A model generated the notes under the pieces. It searched no databases, was not told the origin of the DNA, and saw only the letters and a program-made list of their open reading frames with translations. From Desulfonatronum thioautotrophicum (GTDB lineage Bacteria; Desulfobacterota; Desulfovibrionia; Desulfovibrionales; Desulfonatronaceae), in contig NZ_JYNO01000017.1 in assembly GCF_000934745.1 (NCBI RefSeq), positions 16,263 through 80,262 on the forward strand: a stretch of DNA of 64,000 nt. The letters run 5' to 3'. Within the stretch, counting starts at the first letter, position 1, and each line of letters opens with the position of its first letter. Both the position numbers and the translations under genes were made by a program. Positions 43,118-50,680 of this stretch are shown one piece after another.

Positions 43118-43999
43118 TCAGGACAGATCAACCATCGCCCCAGGCTTCAATTCCCTGGTCTCGACCCCAGGCGCACGTTTTGCGACCTCTTTCTTGAAGT
43201 TCTCCGCATTGTGCTCCAGGACAGGGAACGTGGCGTAGTGTTCGGGTATGGCGATCCTGGGGTTGATCAAGGCGCAGGCATGGGCCGCCTCGGTCGAACC
43301 CATAGTGAATACGCCGCCGATGGGCAGGATGGCGATGTCCGGCTGGTAAAAATCGCCGATGATGGTCTTCATGTCGCCCATCAGGGCTGTGTCCCCGGCA
43401 TGGTAGACCTTCAGACCGTTCTCAAACTCGAAAATATACCCCACGGCCTCACCCACGAAGCGGTTGGTTCCTTGAAATCCGGTCAACTGGGCTCCGGCGG
43501 AGTGAAAGGCCTCGACCATGGTGATACCGATCCCGTCGAAACTTGCCGTGGCCCCCTTGTTGCCCAGATCAAAGGTCAGACAATCGGCCCGGGGAATCTC
43601 GTTCTTGATGAAAAAGCTCAACTCCCAGGGGGCGATGATTTTGGGGTCGTAGGTCTCGATCAATTCTTTTGCGTCGCCGAGCATGAAGTGATCCACATGC
43701 CCGTGAGTCCAGACGATGTAGTCCACGGTTTCAAAACTGCCGGGCTGTTTGTATTTTCCCGGACAGCTCGGATTGGTGGTGATCCAAGGATCAAAGAGGA
43801 AACGCTTGCCCTCGACGGAAACGAACAGAAAGCTGCCATGGCCGAGCCATTCCAGCCCCACGGCCCCAGGCTTGCGCGCTTTTGGTGTCGGCATTTCCTG
43901 TTTCTGGGCAGCAGTTGCTGTCTGTGCCATCGTCCCTAAACCGATGCCGCCGATGGCCAGTCCAATGGACTGAAAGAATTGTCTTCTGGATGTCTGCAT
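43118..43999 (-). CDS. Exported MBL-fold metal-dependent hydrolase (UPF0173-like, TAT signal)
   Basis: 293 residues. The N terminus has a twin-arginine signal ('SRRQFFQSIGLAIGGIGLG'), so it is folded in the cytoplasm and exported. Metallo-beta-lactamase motifs: 'WLGHGSFLF', 'WTHGHVDHFM' (H-x-H-x-D-H), 'AFHSAG', 'VYHAGDTAL', 'IPEHYATFPVL'. Related UPF0173 hydrolases are normally cytoplasmic and lack a signal, so export is unusual. GGAG precedes the ATG at 43999. It is the only plain metabolic-type enzyme in the kinase array; substrate unknown. Confidence 0.88.
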   Translation of the reverse strand: MQTSRRQFFQSIGLAIGGIGLGTMAQTATAAQKQEMPTPKARKPGAVGLEWLGHGSFLFVSVEGKRFLFDPWITTNPSCPGKYKQPGSFETVDYIVWTHGHVDHFMLGDAKELIETYDPKIIAPWELSFFIKNEIPRADCLTFDLGNKGATASFDGIGITMVEAFHSAGAQLTGFQGTNRFVGEAVGYIFEFENGLKVYHAGDTALMGDMKTIIGDFYQPDIAILPIGGVFTMGSTEAAHACALINPRIAIPEHYATFPVLEHNAENFKKEVAKRAPGVETRELKPGAMVDLS

Positions 44000-44152
44000 G
44001 ATTGTCTCCTTGCACAAATTCATGGTTTTCATGGCAGGCTTGAGTTATGAGGGCATATCTTCACAAATGCCGCCCACGATGAGTATTTTTTGCTGTTCTC
44101 GCATCTCTCCTCCTTGGCCGGAACCCGGCGGCATCGTTCTGGCCGATACCAT

Positions 44153-45262
44153 TTACGCCTGCCCGGCCTGACTCTCTTCCTGGATCTCCGTGAACACCCG
44201 TGCAAACTCGGCCTCAATGGCCTCAAACGCCGCAACCAGGCGGGGGTCGAAGTGGGTCCCTGAGGAATCGGTGATGATCTTCACGCATTGCTCATGTGCA
44301 AAGGCGCTCTTGTAGGGCCGCTTCGAGCGCAGGGCGTCGTACACGTCGGCCACGGCCATGATCCGGGCGCTCAGGGGAATGGATTCGCCGGACAGGCCGT
44401 CGGGGTACCCGCTGCCGTCCCACTTTTCGTGATGGAAGCGGGCAATGGCGATGCCCATGCGCAGGAAATCGTTGTTCGGGTGCCGGGCATAGGCCTTTTT
44501 CAGGGTCAACGCGCCGATGGTGGTGTGCGATTTCATGCATTCGAACTCCTCCCTGGTCAGCTTGCCCGGCTTGAGCAGAATCTTGTCCGGTATGCCGAAC
44601 TTGCCGATGTCGTGCAGCGGAGCGGCCTGAAAGATGTTCTCGATGAACAGGTCGTCGGCCAGTTGGACGTAGCGGGAGTCCTCGCGCAGCCGCAGGGCCA
44701 GCAGGCGGCAATACATCCGGGTCCGGTCGGTATGGGCGCCGGTTTCGTAGTCCCGGGTCTCCATCAGCTCGGACAAGGCATGAATGGTAGCCAATTGGGA
44801 CTGGGATATCTCCCGGACCTTTTCCTGAACCAGGGCTTCCAGATGCCGGTTGTGCTCTTCCAGCGTCTTTTGCAGGGAGCGCAGCCGCAGGTGCGTGTCC
44901 ACCCGGGCATGCACCTCCTCGGCCTGGAAGGGTTTGGTCACATAGTCCACCCCGCCGGCGGCAAAAGCCCGGACCTTGTCCGCCGTCTCGCTCAGAGCGC
45001 TGACAAACAGCACCGGAATGTCCCGCAGCCCGGGTTCGGCCTTGAGCCTCCGGCAGACCTCGTAGCCGTTCATCTCCGGCATGTTCACGTCCAGCAGAAA
45101 CAGATCCGGCGGACGTCTGGCCGCGGCCTTCAAGGCCATCGCCCCGCCGGGGAAGGCCACGACGCGGTAGCCCTTTGCCTGGAGGATGTCCTGCAGGAGT
45201 TGCAGATTCGCCCTGGTGTCGTCCACGACCATGATGGTTGGTGCGTCCTGCGCTTTGAGCAT
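44153..45262 (-). CDS. REC-HD-GYP cyclic-di-GMP phosphodiesterase
   Basis: 369 residues: receiver (about 8-125, 'TIMVVDDTRANLQLLQDILQ', 'LFLLDVNMPEMNG'), coiled coil, HD-GYP domain (about 165-360). Catalytic motifs intact: 'PLHDIGKFGIPD' (HD), 'HHEKWDGSGYP' (HHE and GYP), 'ADVYDALRSKRPYKSAF'. RpfG-type enzymes hydrolyse c-di-GMP. The first codons and Shine-Dalgarno region closely match those of the REC-PAS kinase at 34111. A tandem palindrome lies about 255 bp upstream (45511-45560). Confidence 0.95.
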   Translation of the reverse strand: MLKAQDAPTIMVVDDTRANLQLLQDILQAKGYRVVAFPGGAMALKAAARRPPDLFLLDVNMPEMNGYEVCRRLKAEPGLRDIPVLFVSALSETADKVRAFAAGGVDYVTKPFQAEEVHARVDTHLRLRSLQKTLEEHNRHLEALVQEKVREISQSQLATIHALSELMETRDYETGAHTDRTRMYCRLLALRLREDSRYVQLADDLFIENIFQAAPLHDIGKFGIPDKILLKPGKLTREEFECMKSHTTIGALTLKKAYARHPNNDFLRMGIAIARFHHEKWDGSGYPDGLSGESIPLSARIMAVADVYDALRSKRPYKSAFAHEQCVKIITDSSGTHFDPRLVAAFEAIEAEFARVFTEIQEESQAGQA

Positions 45263-45510
45263 GAGTCTCTCCCTGGTTCGCCTGGTCCGCTCACGGACCG
45301 GCGGTTCCACGATTTCCAGCAATCCTTGCCACTGGCCGCATGCGTCGATTCACTCAGGAACCACCGCTCCATGCAGCTGCCGCGCACCGTGCTCCTCTGC
45401 CCTGGTTCGTGGCGTCATCCCAAAACCACCCGCTCCCGCCTCCCTCCGGGAAGCCGTGACCGGCTCCGATCCGGAAACGGTAATTCAACCATATCCCGAT
45501 CAGCGGGAAT

Positions 45511-45560
45511 GTAAATCAGTCAATTGACTTAGGACCACTCAGTCAATTGACTGAGAAATG
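45511..45560. promoter_or_regulatory. Tandem AGTCAATTGACT palindrome, copy 1 (candidate operator)
   Basis: Two AGTCAATTGACT palindromes (45518-45529 and 45541-45552; the second extends to an 18-bp perfect palindrome), centres 23 bp apart. A nearly identical 55-bp block is at 53741-53796. Both lie upstream of minus-strand regulator genes (REC-HD-GYP here, LuxR regulator there). TTGACT boxes could also serve as -35 elements. Confidence 0.6.
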
Positions 45561-45579
45561 GTGGAAGGGGTGTCAGGAT

Positions 45580-45695
45580 GGCGGAGATTGGGGGTTGGGG
45601 GGAAAGTGGGAAGGCGGGAAAGTAGGAAGGTGGGAAAGTAGGAAGGTGGGAAGGTAGGAAGGTGGGAAGGTGAAAGAAATTGATTGGTTGCCGGG
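45580..45695. repeat. GGGAAGGT/AGGAAGGT minisatellite and left direct repeat
   Basis: A run of 8-mer units (about 45600-45672) ends in a 32-bp block (45664-45695) that recurs with one mismatch at 47709-47740, on the other side of the AAA-ATPase gene. The 45263-45893 gap holds this, the tandem palindrome and the hairpin at 45741-45775; nothing else was seen. Confidence 0.7.
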
Positions 45696-45740
45696 ATTGG
45701 AGGGATGATGGGGAATGAAATGCGGACTTGAAGAGAAAGC

Positions 45741-45775
45741 CCCCCTCTCCCCCTGGGAGAGGGGCCGGGGGTGAG
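45741..45775. repeat. GC-rich hairpin repeat
   Basis: CCCCTCTCCC and GGGAGAGGGG arms around CCT followed by CCGGGGGTGAGGG. A common type of dispersed intergenic repeat; no function assigned. Confidence 0.5.
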
Positions 45776-45893
45776 GGTGAGGGGGCGTTCTCCGCCCCAT
45801 CTTGCTCCTGATGCAAATTGCATCTACGTTCATTCGCCAGCCACAATCCACCAACCACAAGCCACCCAACACCAGCCACCCCGCGAGGCGACC

Positions 45894-47675
45894 ATGCAAT
45901 TCCCTTACGGTATCAGCAATTTTCGCGAAATCACCATCAACGACTATTTCTACGTGGACCGAACGGACCGCATTCCCCTGCTGGAACGCGGGAAATACCA
46001 ACTGTTCATCCGGCCCCGGAGGTTTGGCAAGAGCCTGCTGCTGTCCACCCTGTACAGCTATTACGACCTGGCCTCGGCCCATCTCTTTGACGAGATGTTC
46101 GGACGCCTGGCCATCGGCCGCAATCCCACCCCGCTGCGTGGCGGCTATTTCATGCTGCAACTGGATTTTTCCTGCGTGGATCCGTCAGGGAGCGTGGAGC
46201 AGATCAGGCAGGCGCTGCATGATCACGTCAACGACTGCATCAAGGATTTCGCTGTCTATTATTCTGATTTTTTGAAACAACAGGTCGAAATATCTCCCGA
46301 GAACGCCTTGAGTTCCCTCCGCTCCCTGTGTTCCTCCGCCCGCACAGCCGGGCATCCCGTGTTTCTGCTCATCGACGAATACGACAACTTCGCCAACGAG
46401 GTGATGATGAGCGCCCAAAGGGACTCCCGGCGGCACTACGAGGCCCTGGTGTTCGAGGAGGGGCCGCTGCGCACCCTGTTCAAGGCCGTGAAGTCCATGG
46501 CCGGTCAGGGACTGATAGACAGGATATTCATTACCGGAGTCTCGCCGGTGGTCATGAGCGACATTACCAGCGGGTTCAATATCGCCAAGAATATCTACCT
46601 TCATCCGAACTACCATGATCTTTGCGGCTTCACCCACGCTGAAATTGAAGCCGCCCTGCGTTCCGTTGTCGCCGATAACAGCCTTGATGCGTCCACCTCT
46701 GCGACGGCGATGTCCATGCTGCGGGACTGGTACAACGGGTATCGTTTTGTTCCTGAATCTCGGGAATTGATCTCCAATCCAACCCTGGCCCTTTACTTCC
46801 TGGACCATTTGTCGGAACTCGGCGTTTTTCCCAGCGCGATGCTGGACGATAATCTGGCCACGGACCGGGCCAAACTTGAATACATGGCCCAGCTTGCCGG
46901 CGGCGGACAGATGTTGCTGGACCTTATGGTTGAGGGTGCCCAGGTCCAGGTGGAACATCTGGCCACGCGCTTCGGCATGCGGGACATGCTCCGGGATCAG
47001 AGCAAGGACTCCACCTTCATGATTTCCCTGCTCTACTACTTTGGCGTGCTTTCCCTGGATGGCCGGACGCCTGACGGGGAGCTGCTGCTTCGCGTACCAA
47101 ACCTGGTAATGCGCAAGCTGTATGTGGAACAGATCGCCGAGATGCTCCTGCCTGATCCCATGCGCCGCGACGAGGGCAAAGACGCCGCCAAGCAGCTCTA
47201 TCAAGGCGGCGACATGGCCCCGCTATGCGCTTTCGTGGAGCAGCGCTACTTCAAGGTTTTCCACACCGCGGACTACCGCTGGGCCAACGAGCTGACCGTG
47301 AAGACGGCCTTCCTGACCCTGCTGTACAACGACACCCTCTACGTCATGGACTCGGAGCCGGAACTGGAGCGCCGGCGGGCCGACCTGACCATGATCATCC
47401 GCCCGGACGCCCGGAGGTTCACGATCCTGGACATCCTCATCGAGTTCAAATTCGTGACGCTGAAGGATGCCGGGTTGAGCGGGGAGCAGGCCCTGGCGCT
47501 GAGTGTTGAGGAATTGCGATCCAACCGCCTGATGGCCCAGGCCATGGACGAGGCCAGGGTGCAGGTTGCGAAGAACATGACGATACTGAACCGGCGGTAC
47601 GGGAATCTGCGGCTGCGCGGCTATGCGGTGGTCAGTCTGGGGTTTGAGCGGATCTGGTGGGAGGAGGTGGGGTGA
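45894..47675 (+). CDS. AAA-ATPase-like / PD-(D/E)xK nuclease-like protein
   Basis: 593 residues. N-terminal 'YGISNFREITINDYFYVDRT' and P-loop 'RPRRFGKSLLLSTL' (residues about 41-54), Walker B-like 'VFLLIDEYDNF', then 'DRIFITGVSPVVMSD': the predicted AAA-ATPase family (PF09820). The C terminus has 'FTILDILIEFKFV', matching the PDDEXK_9 nuclease-like domain usually attached. These genes multiply in many genomes and behave like selfish or accessory DNA; biochemical role unknown. GAGG precedes the ATG at 45894. The gene is bounded by direct repeats (45664-45695 and 47709-47740) and is one of few on the plus strand. Confidence 0.9.
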   Translation: MQFPYGISNFREITINDYFYVDRTDRIPLLERGKYQLFIRPRRFGKSLLLSTLYSYYDLASAHLFDEMFGRLAIGRNPTPLRGGYFMLQLDFSCVDPSGSVEQIRQALHDHVNDCIKDFAVYYSDFLKQQVEISPENALSSLRSLCSSARTAGHPVFLLIDEYDNFANEVMMSAQRDSRRHYEALVFEEGPLRTLFKAVKSMAGQGLIDRIFITGVSPVVMSDITSGFNIAKNIYLHPNYHDLCGFTHAEIEAALRSVVADNSLDASTSATAMSMLRDWYNGYRFVPESRELISNPTLALYFLDHLSELGVFPSAMLDDNLATDRAKLEYMAQLAGGGQMLLDLMVEGAQVQVEHLATRFGMRDMLRDQSKDSTFMISLLYYFGVLSLDGRTPDGELLLRVPNLVMRKLYVEQIAEMLLPDPMRRDEGKDAAKQLYQGGDMAPLCAFVEQRYFKVFHTADYRWANELTVKTAFLTLLYNDTLYVMDSEPELERRRADLTMIIRPDARRFTILDILIEFKFVTLKDAGLSGEQALALSVEELRSNRLMAQAMDEARVQVAKNMTILNRRYGNLRLRGYAVVSLGFERIWWEEVG

Positions 47676-47683
47676 AATGGAGG

Positions 47684-47740
47684 TGGGAAAGTAGGAAGGT
47701 GGGAAAGTGGGAAGGTGAAAGAAATTGATTGGATGCCGGG
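47684..47740. repeat. Right direct repeat after AAA-ATPase gene
   Basis: GGGAAAG/AGGAAGGT units followed by the 32-bp block 47709-47740, matching 45664-45695 with one difference. Confidence 0.75.
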
Positions 47741-47788
47741 CGTTCCAGGCAAATCAGAAAAATCAGGGCGCTGAAAAACCCAGGGTTG

Positions 47789-47815
47789 CGTTCCCACGCT
47801 GGGGCGTGGGAACGT
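47789..47815. repeat. Palindrome family C, copy 3
   Basis: GCGTTCCCACGC / GCGTGGGAACG arms around TGGG. It is near the end of the receiver gene at 47834. Confidence 0.6.
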
Positions 47816-47833
47816 TCAAGATCAGCATAAATT

Positions 47834-48244
47834 TCAAGTCAAGTTCGTTTCCGCCACTGTACCGACCAAGGATTTCCTCAACATTATGCAGAGTTGTCCT
47901 GCGTCGAACTTCCCCTTGGTCAAAAAGAATGGGATTTTCAATTCCTGAGCCAAATCTTCAAGATCATCCCTGCCGCTCAGAATAACCACCGGAATATTTT
48001 TGACGTTTTCACCTCCCAAAACAACAGTCTCCGTGGGGGCGCTGTCCGGCAGATTGAGATCCAAAAGTAATAATTCGTATTTTTTACTATTTATTTCCCG
48101 CCGAGCCTGTTTCATGGTTTGAACATGGGTGACTTCAAACATTCCGGGGCAACAGCTTTTCAAGAGCCGCTGAATCAATACAGCTTCGGCTGGTTCGTCT
48201 TCGACCAGCAATACCTTGATTCCCTCATCGGATAATCCCTTCAT
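47834..48244 (-). CDS. Single-domain response regulator (Rcp1-like)
   Basis: 136 residues: 'VLLVEDEPAEAVLIQRLLK', phospho-acceptor in 'LLLLDLNLPDSAP', Ser in 'VVILSGRDD', Lys in 'FFLTKGKFD'. Last gene of the run beginning at 53648; follows the hybrid kinase at 48329 by 84 bp and is its likely target. AT content is higher than neighbours (for example 'AAATTTCAAGTCAAGTTCG' at the 3' end). Confidence 0.92.
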   Translation of the reverse strand: MKGLSDEGIKVLLVEDEPAEAVLIQRLLKSCCPGMFEVTHVQTMKQARREINSKKYELLLLDLNLPDSAPTETVVLGGENVKNIPVVILSGRDDLEDLAQELKIPFFLTKGKFDAGQLCIMLRKSLVGTVAETNLT

Positions 48245-48328
48245 GATCCACCTCCAATGCTGTTCTTCAATGGCCCTGGTTGCTCCCCAAAATGTCGCCG
48301 CAGTGCCCGGTCAACCGCGGAAACCAGC

Positions 48329-50332
48329 TCATGTCGCGTGGCCAAAAAAGCACTCCAGCGCCACACGGACCTCTCGAACATCCACCGGCTTGGCCAGATA
48401 GTCATCCATGCCCGCGGCCAGAAACCGCTCCCGGTCGCCGGGCTGGTTGTGGGCGGTCACGGCGATGATGGGGATGTGTTTGGAAGGCTGAGGGCTGAAG
48501 GATGAAGGCTGAAGGTCCACGGAGGGACTTCCTTCCTCCTTCCTCCTCACTCCTTCCTTCTCACGGATGCACTGCGTCGCCTCCACCCCGGTCATTACCG
48601 GCATCTGGATGTCCATCAGGATGCAGTCGAAGTTCCGGGCCATGTATAGGTCCACGGCTTCCTGGCCATTGGCGGCCACGGTGACCTGGTGGCCGAGACT
48701 TTCCAGGACCAGGGTCAGGAACATCTGGTTCAGCTTGTCGTCTTCGGCCACGAGGATATCCAACTGCTCCTTGGGTTCGACGGGATGCACAGCCTCCCGG
48801 GCGGTGTCCGCGGCTTCCTGCCTTGGCAGGTCAAGGGGCAGGATCACATGGACGGTGGTGCCCCGGCCCGCCTCGGTTTCGATACAGCAGCTTCCGTTCA
48901 TCAGCTCCACGAGCCGTTTGACCAGAACCAGCCCCAGGCCGGCGCCCTCGTGGGCCCGGGTCAGGGAGCCGTCCGCCTGGACAAAGGGCTTGAACAGGGT
49001 GGCCAGCTTGTCGTCCGGGATGCCGATGCCCGTATCGGCGATGGAGAACATGTATCGCGAAACGCCCGTCACGGCCGCGGACAGGGGGGATACGCGAACC
49101 TGGACCGCGCCCTGCTCCATAAACTTCAGGGCATTGCCCACCAGGTTGAAGAGGATCTGCCTGACCCGGGTCGCGTCACCCAAAAGGGTTTGGGGCATGG
49201 CCGGATCAATGGCCGTTTCCAGGGCAAGGCCCTTTTCCCGGGCCCGGAGGGTGAACATCTCCGTGACGGACTTCAGGGTGTCCGCGGGGCTGAACTCCGC
49301 GACATGGAGAGCCGACCGGCCCGCGTCCAGGCTGGAAAGGGCCAGAATATCCGAGAGCAGGCCGGTGAACCGTTCGGACGCCTGGAGCGCCGCGTCCACG
49401 TACCCCGTCTGGTCCCGGTTCAGGGGCGTGGTCCGCAGGATCTGCAGCATGCCCATGATCCCGTTGAACGGGGTGCGCAGCTCGTGGCTCATGTTGGCCA
49501 GGAACTCGGACTTGGCGATATTGGCCGCCTCGGCCTGCTCCTTGGCCGCCACCAGGGCCGCTTCGGCCTTTTTGCGATCGGTGATGTCGTGGATGATGGA
49601 GTGCAAAAGGGTCTTTTCGCCGCTTTGGAAGGGGCTGCTGAATATTTCCACGTCGCGAAGGGTGCCGTCGGCCAGTTTGTGCCGGACTTCGAAACGGACA
49701 CACTGCTCTGCCGTGGCTTGGCGCATTTTTGATTTGATCTGTTCCAGGGGCAAGGAGTGGATGTCCGTTACATGTTTGGCCTTGAGCTGCTCCCTGGGCC
49801 ATCCGTAAAACTCCGCCGCGGCCTGATTGGCGTCCACAATGGCCGTGCTGTCCGGGTCCACCACCAGCTTGACCGCGGCATGCTTTTCAAAAAGGTTCCG
49901 GAACAGTTCCTCGCTCTGACGCAATGCCTCGGTGGTCCAGCTTTTTTCGCGCCTCTCCCGCCCCCGCTCCAGGGCGGCCAGCACCGCCGGCCCGAGCCGC
50001 ATGATGCGGTCCTTGAGAATGTAGTCCCAGGCCCCGGCCTTCATGCATTCCACCGCTCTTTCCTCGTTGATGCTCCCGGTGATGATGATGAACGGGGTGT
50101 CCGGCACGTGTTCCCGGGCCAGCCTGAGCGCGGTCATGCCGTCGAATTGGGGAATGGAATAGTCGGACAGGATGACGGCCGGGCGGAAGGACTCCAGGGC
50201 CGCCAGGAAATCCGGCTCGGTTTCCACCACCTGAAAGCTGGATTCAGGCAATACGCCGCGGACTTCATGCTGCACGAGCAGGGCGTCCGTAAGCAGATCC
50301 TCGACGATCAGGACGTTGATGGGGTGGGACAT
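48329..50332 (-). CDS. REC-PAS-kinase-REC hybrid with repeat-derived insertion
   Basis: 667 residues: receiver (about 5-125, 'VNVLIVEDLL'-like start, 'VILSDYSIPQFDG'), PAS (about 145-265, 'LVVDPDSTAIVDANQAAAEF'), HisKA ('LANMSHELRTPFNGIMGMLQ'), HATPase ('LFNLVGNALKFMEQG', 'GAGLGLVLVKRLVELMNG'), second receiver (about 525-660, 'ILVAEDDKLNQMFLTLVLES', 'CILMDIQMPVMTG'). Between the third helix and fourth strand of this receiver there are about 25 extra residues ('EGVRRKEEGSPSVDLQPSS' and on), encoded by a degenerate GAAGGCT/GAAGGAT array. Soluble. Confidence 0.92.
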   Translation of the reverse strand: MSHPINVLIVEDLLTDALLVQHEVRGVLPESSFQVVETEPDFLAALESFRPAVILSDYSIPQFDGMTALRLAREHVPDTPFIIITGSINEERAVECMKAGAWDYILKDRIMRLGPAVLAALERGRERREKSWTTEALRQSEELFRNLFEKHAAVKLVVDPDSTAIVDANQAAAEFYGWPREQLKAKHVTDIHSLPLEQIKSKMRQATAEQCVRFEVRHKLADGTLRDVEIFSSPFQSGEKTLLHSIIHDITDRKKAEAALVAAKEQAEAANIAKSEFLANMSHELRTPFNGIMGMLQILRTTPLNRDQTGYVDAALQASERFTGLLSDILALSSLDAGRSALHVAEFSPADTLKSVTEMFTLRAREKGLALETAIDPAMPQTLLGDATRVRQILFNLVGNALKFMEQGAVQVRVSPLSAAVTGVSRYMFSIADTGIGIPDDKLATLFKPFVQADGSLTRAHEGAGLGLVLVKRLVELMNGSCCIETEAGRGTTVHVILPLDLPRQEAADTAREAVHPVEPKEQLDILVAEDDKLNQMFLTLVLESLGHQVTVAANGQEAVDLYMARNFDCILMDIQMPVMTGVEATQCIREKEGVRRKEEGSPSVDLQPSSFSPQPSKHIPIIAVTAHNQPGDRERFLAAGMDDYLAKPVDVREVRVALECFFGHAT
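48478..48562. repeat. Heptamer array inside a coding region
   Basis: GGCTGAAG/GGATGAAG units followed by TTCCTCC/TTCTCAC units, in frame with the hybrid kinase gene. The same unit type as the intergenic arrays at 14559-14590 and 24405-24446. Confidence 0.65.
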
Positions 50333-50366
50333 GGATGCTCCTCAATGCATGTGCTTGCGGGTAACA

Positions 50367-50528
50367 TCAGGTACCGACGTCTGAAACGGAGCCTTCCGCG
50401 GCTCCGAGGGTGAAGGATATGATTTCATCCGGAGACAGCTCCGCGCCGTCAGCGGACATCCTGCCCAATCGGGCCTCGGCCCGCTCCCGCAACCGGGACA
50501 ACCTGGCCTGATAGTCGTCGGAATTCAT
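50367..50528 (-). CDS. Small protein like the N-terminal leader of PAS kinases
   Basis: 53 residues from the ATG at 50528 (GGAG upstream): 'QARLSRLRERAEARLGR' then 'LSPDEIISFTLGAAEG'. Many PAS kinases start with a leader of the form 'LR-x-R-A-E-x-x-L ... P-x-E-x-x-x-L', so this could be a cut-off kinase start or an independent small protein. It ends 34 bp before the hybrid kinase gene in the same orientation. Low certainty that it is functional. Confidence 0.5.
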   Translation of the reverse strand: MNSDDYQARLSRLRERAEARLGRMSADGAELSPDEIISFTLGAAEGSVSDVGT

Positions 50529-50680
50529 GTCCATCTCCATACAGTGTTGAACCGGACTTGCCGGCAATGGACGGATACTCCCGTTGGATACGTCCGTTGA
50601 TTTCCCGGGGAAATCAACCGCATGCATCCTGCATCAGGGAGTTTCACCGGGAGTAGCCTCTTCGTTTGGGGCTTCTCCAG

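Noticed and set aside
44029..44150. Small ORF between the hydrolase and HD-GYP genes
   Set aside because: Basic, low-complexity translation overlapping the HD-GYP gene end; no ribosome site.
45771..45893. Longer start for the AAA-ATPase gene
   Set aside because: The extra 41 codons translate a spacer of Pro/His/Gln repeats; the ATG at 45894 has GAGG upstream and directly precedes the conserved N terminus.
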